Source: Nevskia sp043781855
GTDB taxonomy: Bacteria > Pseudomonadota > Gammaproteobacteria > Nevskiales > Nevskiaceae
NCBI GenBank assembly: GCA_043781855.1
Contig: JAYWBB010000047.1
Coordinates: 1 to 18,813 of the forward strand
DNA: 18,813 nt
Direction of reading: 5' to 3'
Part shown: positions 7,255-14,954 of the stretch, piece after piece
Numbering within the stretch: position 1 is the stretch's first letter
How the letters are laid out: the number at the start of each line of letters is the position of its first letter
The notes under the pieces: model-generated
Told to the model about the DNA's origin: nothing
The model's database searches: none
Seen by the model: only the letters and a program-made list of their open reading frames with translations
Made by a program: the position numbers and the translations under genes

Positions 7255-9027
7255 TTACTTGGCGTCCTGCGCGTCCACTGCGAGATCGGCCTCGAACAAC
7301 TGCTCGAGTTCGCGCGAAATATCCTTGGCGCTCTGGATCAGCAGTTTCTCGTCGCGGTAGATCGCGTGCTGGCGTTGCAGGGTTTCGGCGTCGAAGCGGC
7401 GGAAGCGTTCGATGTCGTGCGCGATCTGTGCTTCATCCTCACCCAGCGCGCGCAGCAGGTTCGCGGTGATTTCCAGGCTCGATCCGTAACTGCGCCGGAT
7501 GATGTCGGAAATCCCGAAATCCATGAGCCGCAGCGCATGCTGGCGATCGCGGGCGCAGGCAAACACGCGCAGGTTCGGGAAGTGGCGCCGCACCAGCTCG
7601 GCAATGCGCAGCGACTGCTCGACGTCGGCGATCGCGAGCACGAAGAAGCGGGCCTTGTCCGCGCGCGCGGCGCGCAGCACTTCGACACGACCGGCATCGC
7701 TGTAGAAAATCCGGTTACCGAACTGGCGTACGAAGTCGACCTGCTTGGCGTCGCGTTCGAGCACCGTGTACGGAATCTTCTTGAGCCTGAGCAGGCGGCC
7801 GACGATCTGCCCGAACGGACCGAAGCCGACGAGGATCACGTCGTTCTCCGGCACGTCGATCTCGTCATAGGCCGGCGGTGCTTCATTGCCGCCACGGAAA
7901 TGCGCCATCAGCGCGTACAGCGGCGCGCTGACGATCATCGAAGCGGTCACGACCACGATCAGCAGATCCTGCAGCGCCGTGTCGATCAACCCGGCCGTAG
8001 CGGCGACACCGAACAGCACGAACGCGAACTCGCCGCCCTGTGCCAGCGCGAAAGCCAGCGACCGCGAGGCCTCGTCGGGCAAGCGGCCAGCGCGACCGAT
8101 GAGGTAGAGGACGACCCCCTTCACCACGATCAGTCCGAGCACCGCCGCCACCACCGTCAGCGGCTGCGCCAGCACCACGCCGAGATTCGCCGACATGCCG
8201 ACCGCGATGAAGAACAGACCAAGCAGCAGTCCCTTGAACGGCTCGATGTCGGCCTGCAGCTCGTGGCGGTATTCGGAATCGGCGAGCAGCACGCCGGCGA
8301 GGAACGCCCCAAGCGACATCGACAGCCCCACCGATTGCATCGCGAGCGCCGTGCCGGTCACGGTCAGAAGGGCCGCAGCGGTGAACACTTCCGGCATCTG
8401 CGTCGCTGCCAGCACGCGGAATACCGGGCGCAGCAGATAGCGGCCGCCAACGATGACCACGATCACTGCAGCCAGCGCCTTCGCCGCCCCGAGCCAGGCG
8501 TTGCCGCCGGTTTCGTCGGCGCCGTGCGCGCCGAGCAGCGGCAGCAGTGCGAGGAACGGAATCACCGAGAGGTCCTGAAACAAGAGGATCGCGAACGCGG
8601 CGCGGCCGTGACGGTCGGTCAGCTCCTTGCGCTCGGCGAGCATCTGCAGGACGAGGGCGGTCGACGACATCGCCAGCCCGAAGCCGGCGACGATTGCCGC
8701 CTGCAGCCCCAAACCCGCCAGCCGTGCAATGCCGGCAAGCGCGAGCGTCGTCAGCAGTACCTGTGCGCCGCCGAGCCCGAAGACATGAGCGCGCAGACGC
8801 CAGAGCCGGCTGATCTGAAGTTCCAGGCCGATCACGAACAGCAGCAGCACCACGCCGAACTCGGAGAAGTGATAGATGCTCTCGACGTTGCTGATCAGCC
8901 GCAGGCCCCAGGGGCCGATGGCAAGCCCGGCGAACAGATAGCCGAGCACCGCCCCGAGGCCGAGGCGTTTGAACAGAGGCACGGTGACCACGGCGGCGGC
9001 GAGAAACAGGGCGATGTCGGCGAGCAT
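7255..9027 (-). CDS. KefB/KefC-type CPA2 K+/H+ antiporter with TrkA-N domain
   Basis: This inner-membrane antiporter or K+ efflux protein of 590 residues is close to the length of KefB/KefC. Residues 1-375 form the sodium/proton-exchanger-type membrane domain, with FQDLSVIP (150-157; conserved Asp) and the family loop DIEPFKGLLLGLFFIAVGMS (260-279). Residues about 396-515 form a Rossmann TrkA-N domain with GFGPFG (401-406) for nucleotide binding and RIFYSDAGR (439-447). A hydrophilic tail follows, with no second RCK-C domain. In KefB/C this cytoplasmic part binds glutathione and its adducts and gates efflux during electrophile stress; that role is inferred. ATG 9027 was chosen because the protein begins with the usual MLADIALFLAAAV; the open frame continues upstream but has no family content. 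No kefF/kefG ancillary gene is adjacent. Confidence 0.9.
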   Translation of the reverse strand: MLADIALFLAAAVVTVPLFKRLGLGAVLGYLFAGLAIGPWGLRLISNVESIYHFSEFGVVLLLFVIGLELQISRLWRLRAHVFGLGGAQVLLTTLALAGIARLAGLGLQAAIVAGFGLAMSSTALVLQMLAERKELTDRHGRAAFAILLFQDLSVIPFLALLPLLGAHGADETGGNAWLGAAKALAAVIVVIVGGRYLLRPVFRVLAATQMPEVFTAAALLTVTGTALAMQSVGLSMSLGAFLAGVLLADSEYRHELQADIEPFKGLLLGLFFIAVGMSANLGVVLAQPLTVVAAVLGLIVVKGVVLYLIGRAGRLPDEASRSLAFALAQGGEFAFVLFGVAATAGLIDTALQDLLIVVVTASMIVSAPLYALMAHFRGGNEAPPAYDEIDVPENDVILVGFGPFGQIVGRLLRLKKIPYTVLERDAKQVDFVRQFGNRIFYSDAGRVEVLRAARADKARFFVLAIADVEQSLRIAELVRRHFPNLRVFACARDRQHALRLMDFGISDIIRRSYGSSLEITANLLRALGEDEAQIAHDIERFRRFDAETLQRQHAIYRDEKLLIQSAKDISRELEQLFEADLAVDAQDAK

Positions 9028-9060
9028 GCGTAAGCGGTTCCGGATCGGGTGTCGGCAGCA

Positions 9061-9090
9061 TTGAGAGCCGCAGCCCGTTTCCGTTATCGT
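9061..9090 (+). promoter_or_regulatory. Possible sigma-70 promoter for pldA
   Basis: TTGAGA (9061-9066; five of six matches to TTGACA) is separated by 18 bases from TATCGT (9085-9090; four of six matches to TATAAT). This would start transcription about 20 bases before the pldA ATG. It lies in the 90-base gap between the divergent antiporter and pldA genes. The assignment is from inspection only. Confidence 0.4.
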
Positions 9091-9117
9091 TGCGCTTCCC
9101 CCGACACGGAATGAGCC

Positions 9118-10098
9118 ATGCGACTCAATGGCGTTGCTGCCATCGCCTTCATCATAGCCTGCGCCCAGCCTCTGTCTGCGGTGGCCCAGGGCCCTGCCGG
9201 AGACGCAACGCCACGACCTGCCGAACCCGCGCCGGCCAGCACCGATCCGGCGATCCAGTCCGATGTGCCACTGGGTGCTGAGCCGCCCGCACCGGTGACC
9301 GCGCCCGGCGCGCCGGTCACGGCACCCGCGCCGCAGGCGCAGGCCGCGCCCTGGCGTTTCAAGATCGACCCGGATGCCTACACGATCGACAGCGCTGGCC
9401 GAGGCTTGTCTCTGCACAAGCCGATCTACCTGTATCCGGCGACTTACTCCGACGCCTATCACGGCGGCAAGACCGAGGTGCTGTTCGCGATCAGTCTCAA
9501 GCTGCGCGTATTCAGTCTGCCGCTCTATCTCGGCTACAGCCAGAAGTCGTTCTTCCAGGCCTACAACGGCGGCGACTCCAAGCCGTTCCGCGAGAACGAC
9601 TTCAATCCGGAGCTCTTCTATCGCTTCATTCCGGCGGATCGCGAACGCTGGTTCCATCTCGGCGCGGATGTCGGCCTCGAGCACGAGTCGAACGGCCAGC
9701 GTCTGCCCGATTCGCGCAGCTGGAACCGCATCTACATCGCGCCGTTCCGGGCTCAAGGCAAAAGCCTCGTCTATTGGAAATGGTGGTACCGGATCCCCGA
9801 GGACAAGAGCCGCCCGCGCGACGATCCGAAGCGCGACGACAATCCGGACATCCAGGACTACTACGGCTACAGCGAGCTGCACGTACAGCAGCAGTTCTTC
9901 GGCGATCAGCTGGCGCATCTGATGTTCCGCTACAACCCGGTGCGCGGCCGCGGCGCGGTCAATCTCCAGTACAGCATTCCCGGGCCGGGCAACAATTTTT
10001 TCTGGAGCGCTTATATCTGGAACGGCTACGGCGAGAGCCTGCTCGACTACAACCGCTCGATCACGCGCGTGGGACTCGGCATCACGGTGACGCGATAG
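9118..10098 (+). CDS. pldA: Outer-membrane phospholipase A (OMPLA)
   Basis: OMPLA is a Ca2+-dependent outer-membrane beta-barrel that hydrolyses phospholipids misplaced in the outer leaflet (family knowledge). This protein has 326 residues. It has a signal peptide (about 1-24, ending AVAQ), then a Pro/Ala-rich linker (about 26-78) with a repeated APVTAP unit, then the barrel. The catalytic triad is complete with the E. coli spacing: H189 and S191 in LEHESNGQ and N203 in RSWNR. SFFQAYN and RENDFNPELFY are further family signatures. The final GLGITVTR supplies the last barrel strand; its terminal residue is Arg rather than the common Phe. ATG 9118 gives the signal peptide; the nearby ATG at 9111 is out of frame. 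The linker is longer than in E. coli PldA. Confidence 0.92.
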   Translation: MRLNGVAAIAFIIACAQPLSAVAQGPAGDATPRPAEPAPASTDPAIQSDVPLGAEPPAPVTAPGAPVTAPAPQAQAAPWRFKIDPDAYTIDSAGRGLSLHKPIYLYPATYSDAYHGGKTEVLFAISLKLRVFSLPLYLGYSQKSFFQAYNGGDSKPFRENDFNPELFYRFIPADRERWFHLGADVGLEHESNGQRLPDSRSWNRIYIAPFRAQGKSLVYWKWWYRIPEDKSRPRDDPKRDDNPDIQDYYGYSELHVQQQFFGDQLAHLMFRYNPVRGRGAVNLQYSIPGPGNNFFWSAYIWNGYGESLLDYNRSITRVGLGITVTR

Positions 10099-10166
10099 TC
10101 GGCAGTCGCCGCTGAACTTGCGGTCGGCTCAAGCACTCGAATCTTCAGGTGCCAACGGAGCCGGAC

Positions 10167-10244
10167 ATGAACAAAATATTGCTTTGGGCAATCGGCGTGC
10201 CGATTCCGATCCTTATCCTGCTATGGCTGTTTCACGTCATCTAA
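10167..10244 (+). CDS. Predicted 25-residue single-pass membrane small protein
   Basis: This small ORF is preceded by GGAG at 10157-10160, exactly 6 bases before the ATG. That is one of the better ribosome binding sites in the window. It reads MNKILLWAIG VPIPILILLW and ends LFHVI, then TAA. The layout is a short positive N-terminus and then one continuous hydrophobic helix with a VPIP kink, as in many small inner-membrane proteins. I do not recognise a named family, though the pattern resembles short unannotated proteobacterial proteins. It lies 68 bases after pldA on the same strand and could be cotranscribed with it. The alternative is a chance hydrophobic ORF. The well-placed ribosome binding site and the membrane-like composition favour a real gene. 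Confidence 0.5.
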   Translation: MNKILLWAIGVPIPILILLWLFHVI

Positions 10245-10320
10245 AGTCGGCGATCAAGGGCCGCAGAACTGATCTGGACATCCGCACAACGCGCAGGGTG
10301 CTCCGGCGCGGCAGATTATG

Positions 10321-10339
10321 AAAACGCTGGCGCGCAGCG
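10321..10339 (-). terminator. Possible intrinsic terminator of tRNA-Thr
   Basis: On the minus strand, CGCTG, a 5-base CGCGC loop and CAGCG form a short perfect stem followed by TTTT. It lies about 50 bases beyond the tRNA 3' end. The short stem and only four T residues make it a modest candidate. Confidence 0.4.
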
Positions 10340-10391
10340 AGTCACCTCGCCAGCCGTAGCTGTGCCGCCAGGACGATCGCTCGGATAATGA

Positions 10392-10467
10392 TGGTGCCGA
10401 CTTTCGGAATCGAACCGAAGACCTGCCGCTTACAAGGCGGCTGCTCTGCCAACTGAGCTAAGTCGGC
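10392..10467 (-). tRNA. tRNA-Thr (anticodon UGU), CCA encoded
   Basis: Read on the minus strand, this is a complete 76-base cloverleaf. The acceptor arms GCCGACT and AGTCGGC pair fully. The D-arm is GCTC/GAGC around AGTTGGCA. The anticodon stem is GCCGC/GCGGC around loop CTTGTAA, giving anticodon TGT (UGU), which reads ACA and related Thr codons. The variable loop is AGGTC, and the T-arm is TTCGG/CCGAA around TTCGATT. The discriminator base is A and the 3' CCA is encoded (TGG at 10392-10394 on the plus strand). The gene stands alone; no other tRNA is adjacent. Confidence 0.97.
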
Positions 10468-10498
10468 CCGGATTGCGGGACGTTTGCGGCGAAGGCGC

Positions 10499-10527
10499 AG
10501 TTTAGGGTAGCCGGGCGGCGCCGCCAA
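10499..10527 (-). promoter_or_regulatory. Possible sigma-70 promoter of tRNA-Thr
   Basis: On the minus strand, TTGGCG (10527-10522) and TAAACT (10504-10499) are 17 bases apart, the ideal spacing. Each matches four of six consensus positions. The -10 element ends 31 bases before the mature tRNA 5' end, leaving room for a short leader that RNase P would remove. Confidence 0.45.
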
Positions 10528-10600
10528 TCGGTGGCGGCGGCACGGCTGTGACTTTCCGCCTCCATAATCGGCTATCGCTTCACGCCGAAACCTTTTTGCG

Positions 10601-12412
10601 ATGGCCGATCTTCACTCCGCGCCTTACCTGTTCGAACAAGTTGCCGCCGTCGTGAAACCACTGGCGCGGGCGTCGTTGTTCTTTCTCGACCGCACCTCGC
10701 CGCTGTACTGGCCCTATCTGCTCGGCACGATCCTGTTCGCGCTCATCGGCTGGCGGCTTTTCGAGCGGAAGCCCGGCGAACCGGCGCGCGGTTTTCTGCG
10801 CCGGCATTTCGCTGCCGCGCACTGGTGGCACCCGTCGGCTCGCGCCGATTACCGTTTCTATCTGATCAACGCGGTGATCTTCGCACTCGCCGTGACGCCG
10901 CTGTTGCTGTCGGCCGCGTGGTTTGCGGATCGGGTCAAGGACGCGCTCGCATACTGGCTCGGCGCCAGCCCCGGCCGGACCGCCAGCATCGGCGTGCGCG
11001 CGCTGTACACGCTGCTGTTCTTTGTCGCCTACGATCTCGGCCGCTGGCTCGCGCACACGGCGCTGCACGATGTGCCGCCGCTCTGGGAATTCCACAAGGT
11101 CCACCACTCCGCGGAGGTACTGACGCCGATCACCGCGTTCCGCGTGCATCCGGTCGATCTGCTGATCACGCTGTCGGTGCCAGCGCTGACTACCGCCCCG
11201 GTAGTCGGCCTGTTCGCGTACTTGTACCCGGCGGCGCTCAACGCCTACAGCTTCCTCGGCCTGAATCTCGTCATCGGCCTGTCGGGGCTGATCGCGAATC
11301 TCAAGCATTGGCAGGTCTGGTTCACCTACGGGCCGCTCGACGGCTGGTGGATCAGTCCCGCGCATCATCAGATCCACCACTCGGCCGATCCGAAACACTG
11401 GGGCCGCAATCGCGGCTTCGAACTCGGCATCTGGGATCGCTGGTACGGCACGCTGCACATCCCGGCGCGTGAAAACGAGATCGGCAAGCTTGGCCTTGGC
11501 GACGGCAGTGATGGCGAATGGCATTCCGTGCGCCGGCTTTATTTCCGGCCGTTCGCGAACGCGTTCCGGTTAATGCATTCCGGGCTGCGCAAACTGATCG
11601 CGGCCGTCGTCGTCGCGGTGCTCGTATTCACCGCGCCGCGCATGAATGCTGCGGACGAGGTTCGCGTCGAACTCGAACAACTGACCTGGCCGGAACTCGC
11701 AGAACGCATCAGGAGCGGCAGCGCGACCGTCCTCGTGCCGATCGGCGGCACCGAGCAGAACGGCCCGGCAATGACGTTCGCAAAGCACAACGAGATCGTG
11801 CGCTACGCGTCCGCCGAGATCGCACGGCGGCTCGGCGCAGCACTGGTCGCGCCGGTGTTGCCGTTTGCGCCCGAGGGTACGTTCGCGCCGCGCGCCGGCA
11901 ACCAGCAATGGCCCGGCACCATCGGCCTGCGCGAGGAAACACTGAGCGCCGTGCTCGAAGACGAGGTGACCAGCCTCGCCCTTGCCGGCTTCCGCACCAT
12001 CGTGTTCCTCGGCGATCACGGCGGCAGCCAGCATGCGCAGGCCGAGGTCGCACAGCGGCTTGGTGGCATGCTCGCGACTCGTGGCGTCCGTGTGCTGAAC
12101 CTCGATCGCTACTACGAACCGGCCTCGCTGGCCGAGCGTCTCAAGGGAGTCGGCGTCGATCCTGCGAACGGCGGGGATCACGCCGGGCTCGTCGACACCG
12201 CGGAGTTGATGTCAGTGAAGCCGGAACTGATCCGCCGTGACCGGCTGGATCCGAAACACTGGAACGATTTTGCCACCGCGCCGGGGCCCGGCGGTTCGGG
12301 CCGGCCTGATCTGGCGACCGCGGAATTGGGCCGCGCGCTGCTGGAGCAGCGCATTGCCGCCGGCCTTGCACAGTTGCGTGACGCGCTCGCGAGGAAGGCA
12401 AAATCGCCCTAG
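10601..12412 (+). CDS. Sterol desaturase/fatty-acid hydroxylase domain fused to a creatininase-family domain
   Basis: One uninterrupted frame of 603 residues holds two unrelated enzymes. Residues 1-323 are a membrane di-iron hydroxylase of the sterol desaturase family: several transmembrane helices and the histidine boxes HTALH (152-156), HKVHH (165-169) and HHQIHH (255-260). The domain reaches its usual end at LYFRPFANAFR. Residues 325-349 look like a separate signal peptide or membrane anchor (MHSGLRKLIAAVVVAVLVFT and on). Residues 354-600 are a creatininase-type amidohydrolase with IGGTEQNGP (381-389), GDHGG (471-475) and GDHAGLVDTAELM (525-537). M325 (ATG 11573) could be an independent start. 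A TAA overlaps that ATG in another frame, as in a coupled stop-start, so the fusion may have arisen from two abutting genes. The substrates of both domains are unknown. The promoter-like CATAAT at 10562 lies upstream. Confidence 0.85.
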   Translation: MADLHSAPYLFEQVAAVVKPLARASLFFLDRTSPLYWPYLLGTILFALIGWRLFERKPGEPARGFLRRHFAAAHWWHPSARADYRFYLINAVIFALAVTPLLLSAAWFADRVKDALAYWLGASPGRTASIGVRALYTLLFFVAYDLGRWLAHTALHDVPPLWEFHKVHHSAEVLTPITAFRVHPVDLLITLSVPALTTAPVVGLFAYLYPAALNAYSFLGLNLVIGLSGLIANLKHWQVWFTYGPLDGWWISPAHHQIHHSADPKHWGRNRGFELGIWDRWYGTLHIPARENEIGKLGLGDGSDGEWHSVRRLYFRPFANAFRLMHSGLRKLIAAVVVAVLVFTAPRMNAADEVRVELEQLTWPELAERIRSGSATVLVPIGGTEQNGPAMTFAKHNEIVRYASAEIARRLGAALVAPVLPFAPEGTFAPRAGNQQWPGTIGLREETLSAVLEDEVTSLALAGFRTIVFLGDHGGSQHAQAEVAQRLGGMLATRGVRVLNLDRYYEPASLAERLKGVGVDPANGGDHAGLVDTAELMSVKPELIRRDRLDPKHWNDFATAPGPGGSGRPDLATAELGRALLEQRIAAGLAQLRDALARKAKSP

Positions 12413-12550
12413 CCGCGCCGCGACAAAAGGGGTTCCCTACCAGAGCCTCATGAATCTCGACCTTGCGGACTGTGCTGCGTCCAACCGCAAATTACAGGTG
12501 AAGTGGGCTTAGGGTCATCGGCGTCCCGCGCCGGTCGCCCCCTTTACCCG

Positions 12551-13300
12551 TCAGGGAACGACGACTCGGCAGGTGGACTCACCGGTGCTGGCCAGCGCCA
12601 TAAGGCCTTCGAGCACGATATCCGGCGCAACCACCCAGCGACCACAGAGATGCGCGTGTAACAGCGCAGCATCGCCGCCGGTAAGAATGCAGGCAGCCTC
12701 CGGCTGCCGCGCCGCGAGCCGGTCGACAAGACCCGCGCAGGCGTGCAGCGCGCCCTGCCGCACACAGGCCTCGGTGTCGCGTCCCAGCCCATCGTCGTAG
12801 TCGATGTCCGGATCCGACGCGGCGAAACGCGTCGCGCTGAGCACTGCCTGTTGCGTGGCCAGCAAACCTGGCGCGATGACGCCGCCAAGATGCTGCCCCT
12901 GCGCATCGATCGCATCGAAGGTCAGCGCCGTGCCGCAGCTCGCGACGCAAACCGCGCCGCGCACGCGTGACCAGGCCGCGAGCAGGCCAAGCCAGCGGTC
13001 GACGCCGAGCCGCTGCGGGTTGGCGTAGGCCGAGCGCAGGCCGAGCCGCTCGGCCTCCGGCGCTGCGAAATTCGGTGCGATGCCGTAGCGCCCGCGCAGC
13101 GCGTTGCCCAGCGCCGCCGCGTGCTGCGGCCCGGTGACATTGGCGATCCAGATTGAATCGACCCGGTCGGCCTCGAATGCTGCCACTGCCGCCGCCGGCG
13201 CGCCGGCATGCGCGAGCGCCTGCGACGGGCCCAGCACCGCGTCGACCGCCAGCGCCCACTTCAGGCGGCTGTTGCCGACATCGAGCAGCAGGCGCCTCAT
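12551..13300 (-). CDS. coaX: Type III pantothenate kinase
   Basis: CoaX phosphorylates pantothenate, the first step of coenzyme A synthesis. Type III enzymes need a monovalent cation and are not inhibited by CoA (family knowledge). At 249 residues the length is normal. The N-terminal phosphate-binding motif is LLLDVGNSRLKW, with the catalytic Asp at residue 7. The RLGVDRWLGLLAAW motif and ASCGTALTFDAID follow, and TGGDAALL lies near the C-terminus. ATG 13300 is chosen because it puts DVGNS at the N-terminus and overlaps the birA stop as ATGA (13297-13300), which implies translational coupling. It is the last gene of the M61-plsY-birA-coaX unit. No SPOR-domain gene follows, and I see no T-tract terminator in the 138 bases to the next gene. 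Confidence 0.93.
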   Translation of the reverse strand: MRRLLLDVGNSRLKWALAVDAVLGPSQALAHAGAPAAAVAAFEADRVDSIWIANVTGPQHAAALGNALRGRYGIAPNFAAPEAERLGLRSAYANPQRLGVDRWLGLLAAWSRVRGAVCVASCGTALTFDAIDAQGQHLGGVIAPGLLATQQAVLSATRFAASDPDIDYDDGLGRDTEACVRQGALHACAGLVDRLAARQPEAACILTGGDAALLHAHLCGRWVVAPDIVLEGLMALASTGESTCRVVVP

Positions 13301-14295
13301 GCGGCGTCCAGCCGCAGGCTGACTTCGCCGGCATGCAGATGATGCCGCTGGCCTGCGACCTCGACGATCAGCGCGCCGTTGTCGTCGATGCCGCAGGCGC
13401 GGCCTTCGAGCGTCGTGCCGGCGCCGTCGATGCGAACCTCGCGGCCGGCGCTGAGATCGAGCCGCGACCACTCGGCGAGAAACGGCGCAAAACCGGCCTG
13501 TTCGAAATCGGTCAGTGCGACCACCAGCGCGTTGAGCAGTCCTGCGGCGAGCACATTGCGCGACGGCCGCGTTCGCGCCGGCAATAGCGCCTGCACCGAG
13601 GTCCATTCCTGTCCTATTGCTCCGGCCTGCCGCGCGCTCATCGCGACATTGATGCCGATACCGACGATGACGCGGCAGGCGCCGCCGAATTCGCCGCGCT
13701 GTTCGATCAGGATGCCGCCGAGTTTCGCGTCACCGACGCGGAGATCGTTCGGCCATTTCAGACCGATGCCGGGAACACCGGCGGTGCCCAGCGCACGTGC
13801 GCAGGCCACGCCGATCGCGAGCGGCAGCGTGCCGAGCCGCGGCGGCCAAGCCGCGAAAGACCAGGCCAGCGAGCAATAAAGATTGGCGCCGAACGGCGAG
13901 CACCAGTCGCGTCCGCGGCGGCCGCGGCCGGCGGTCTGCGCTTCGGCGAACAGCGCCTGCGGGTCGTGTTCCGCACGCGACGCGAGCAGGCGCTGATTGG
14001 TCGAATCGACGCGCAGCTCGACGTTCAGCGCCTTCAGCCGTTGCCGGGTCGCAGGCGCCAATGCGGCGTCGATGGCGAAGGCGTCGAGCCGCGCCAGCGG
14101 CGCCCTCAGGCGATAGCCGACTCCGGCCCGCGCTTCGACGTCGAGACCCCAGTCTTCGAGATGCGCCATGCGCTTGGCGAGCGCGGCGCGGCTGACGCCG
14201 GCCGCTGTGGCGAGTGCCTCGCCCGAATGCCACTCGGCATCGGCAAGGGCATCGGCCAGTGGTAGCAGCTCGGCGTCTTCGAGCGCACGCGTCAT
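13297..14295 (-). CDS. birA: Biotin-[acetyl-CoA-carboxylase] ligase / biotin operon repressor
   Basis: BirA makes biotinyl-AMP and attaches biotin to the carboxyl carrier protein of acetyl-CoA carboxylase. Versions with an N-terminal winged helix also repress biotin genes. The 332-residue protein has that helix-turn-helix (about 20-65; GEALATAAGVSRAALAKRM), so a regulatory role is likely. The ligase domain has the biotinyl-AMP loop GRGRRGR (123-129) followed by SPFGANLYCSLAW, then LKWPNDLRVGDAKLGGIL with the catalytic Lys at 191. The C-terminal SH3-like domain ends VSLRLDAA. ATG 14295 overlaps the plsY stop as ATGA (14292-14295), and the gene's own stop overlaps coaX ATG in the same way. No biotin biosynthesis gene lies in the window. 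Confidence 0.94.
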   Translation of the reverse strand: MTRALEDAELLPLADALADAEWHSGEALATAAGVSRAALAKRMAHLEDWGLDVEARAGVGYRLRAPLARLDAFAIDAALAPATRQRLKALNVELRVDSTNQRLLASRAEHDPQALFAEAQTAGRGRRGRDWCSPFGANLYCSLAWSFAAWPPRLGTLPLAIGVACARALGTAGVPGIGLKWPNDLRVGDAKLGGILIEQRGEFGGACRVIVGIGINVAMSARQAGAIGQEWTSVQALLPARTRPSRNVLAAGLLNALVVALTDFEQAGFAPFLAEWSRLDLSAGREVRIDGAGTTLEGRACGIDDNGALIVEVAGQRHHLHAGEVSLRLDAA

Positions 14296-14951
14296 CGCGG
14301 CGCGCGTCCGAAGCGCCGGCCTATGAGGCGCGCGCGCTCGAAGCGCGACTCGGTGCCGGCCGCAAGCCGCGCGATGTTCGCGCGATGCTTGAACAGCACC
14401 AGCGCCAGCATCGCCAGCGTGAACGCGCCGGCCAGGGACCAGAAGCCGCTGCAGATGCAGGCGACATAGAACAATGCGACGACCGCACCGGTGATGGATG
14501 CAAGGCTGACGTAGCCGCTGAGCAGGATCACCAGCACGAAGGCGCCGACGATCCACGGCAGGGCCGCCGGCAGCAGCGCGCCGAACACGCCGGTGAGTGT
14601 CGCCACGCCTTTGCCACCCCGGAATTTCTTGAACACCGGATAACAGTGGCCGAGCGCGGCGGCGAAGCCACAGACGTACGGCAGCAGTTCGCGCGTCTCG
14701 GCGCCGCCCGCCGCGAACGGCCACGGCAGCACCGGGATCAGCAACGCGGCGAGCACGCCCTTGCCGATATCGATGGCGAGCACGCCGAGTGCGAAACCCG
14801 GACCGCGCGTGCGGAGGGCGTTCGTCGCGCCGACATTGCCCGAACCCGACGCGCGCAAGTCCTCGCCGCCGACGAGGTAACGCATCACGTCACCGCCCAT
14901 GAGGCCACCGAGCAGATAGGCAAGCAGTGCTTTGACGATCAGTTCGATCAC
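14292..14951 (-). CDS. plsY: Acyl-phosphate:glycerol-3-phosphate acyltransferase
   Basis: PlsY is an inner-membrane enzyme that transfers an acyl group from acyl-phosphate to glycerol-3-phosphate, the first step of phospholipid synthesis in the PlsX/PlsY pathway. The 219-residue protein is somewhat longer than the usual ~200. Its three conserved loops are all present: GSGNVGATNALR (36-47), FKKFRGGKGVAT (107-118) and HRANIARL near the C-terminus, between hydrophobic helices. The start is a GTG (14951-14949), three bases after the stop of the upstream peptidase gene. The stop overlaps birA ATG, so it is translated as part of the four-gene minus-strand operon. No plsX is visible in this window. 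Confidence 0.93.
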   Translation of the reverse strand: MIELIVKALLAYLLGGLMGGDVMRYLVGGEDLRASGSGNVGATNALRTRGPGFALGVLAIDIGKGVLAALLIPVLPWPFAAGGAETRELLPYVCGFAAALGHCYPVFKKFRGGKGVATLTGVFGALLPAALPWIVGAFVLVILLSGYVSLASITGAVVALFYVACICSGFWSLAGAFTLAMLALVLFKHRANIARLAAGTESRFERARLIGRRFGRAPR

Positions 14952-14954
14952 GCG

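Noticed and set aside
9111..9281. Alternative upstream ATG at 9111 for pldA
   Set aside because: It is in another frame and gives an arginine/cysteine-rich peptide; the ATG at 9118 gives a proper signal peptide.
9295..9320. Inverted repeat GTGACCG/CGGTCAC inside pldA
   Set aside because: It arises from the repeated Ala-Pro-Val-Thr codons of the linker and has no T-tract, so I do not call a terminator or regulatory hairpin.
9028..9918. N-terminal extension of the antiporter frame up to 9918
   Set aside because: The extension is low-complexity, antisense to pldA, and contributes no antiporter homology; the protein clearly starts at 9027.
10342..10527. Minus-strand ORF across the tRNA region
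   Set aside because: It runs straight through the tRNA-Thr gene and is a translation of structural RNA.
12450..12512. 20-codon ORF after the desaturase-creatininase gene
   Set aside because: It has no convincing ribosome binding site, no membrane or signal character, and nothing else to support it. The 138-base gap 12413-12550 shows no clear feature.
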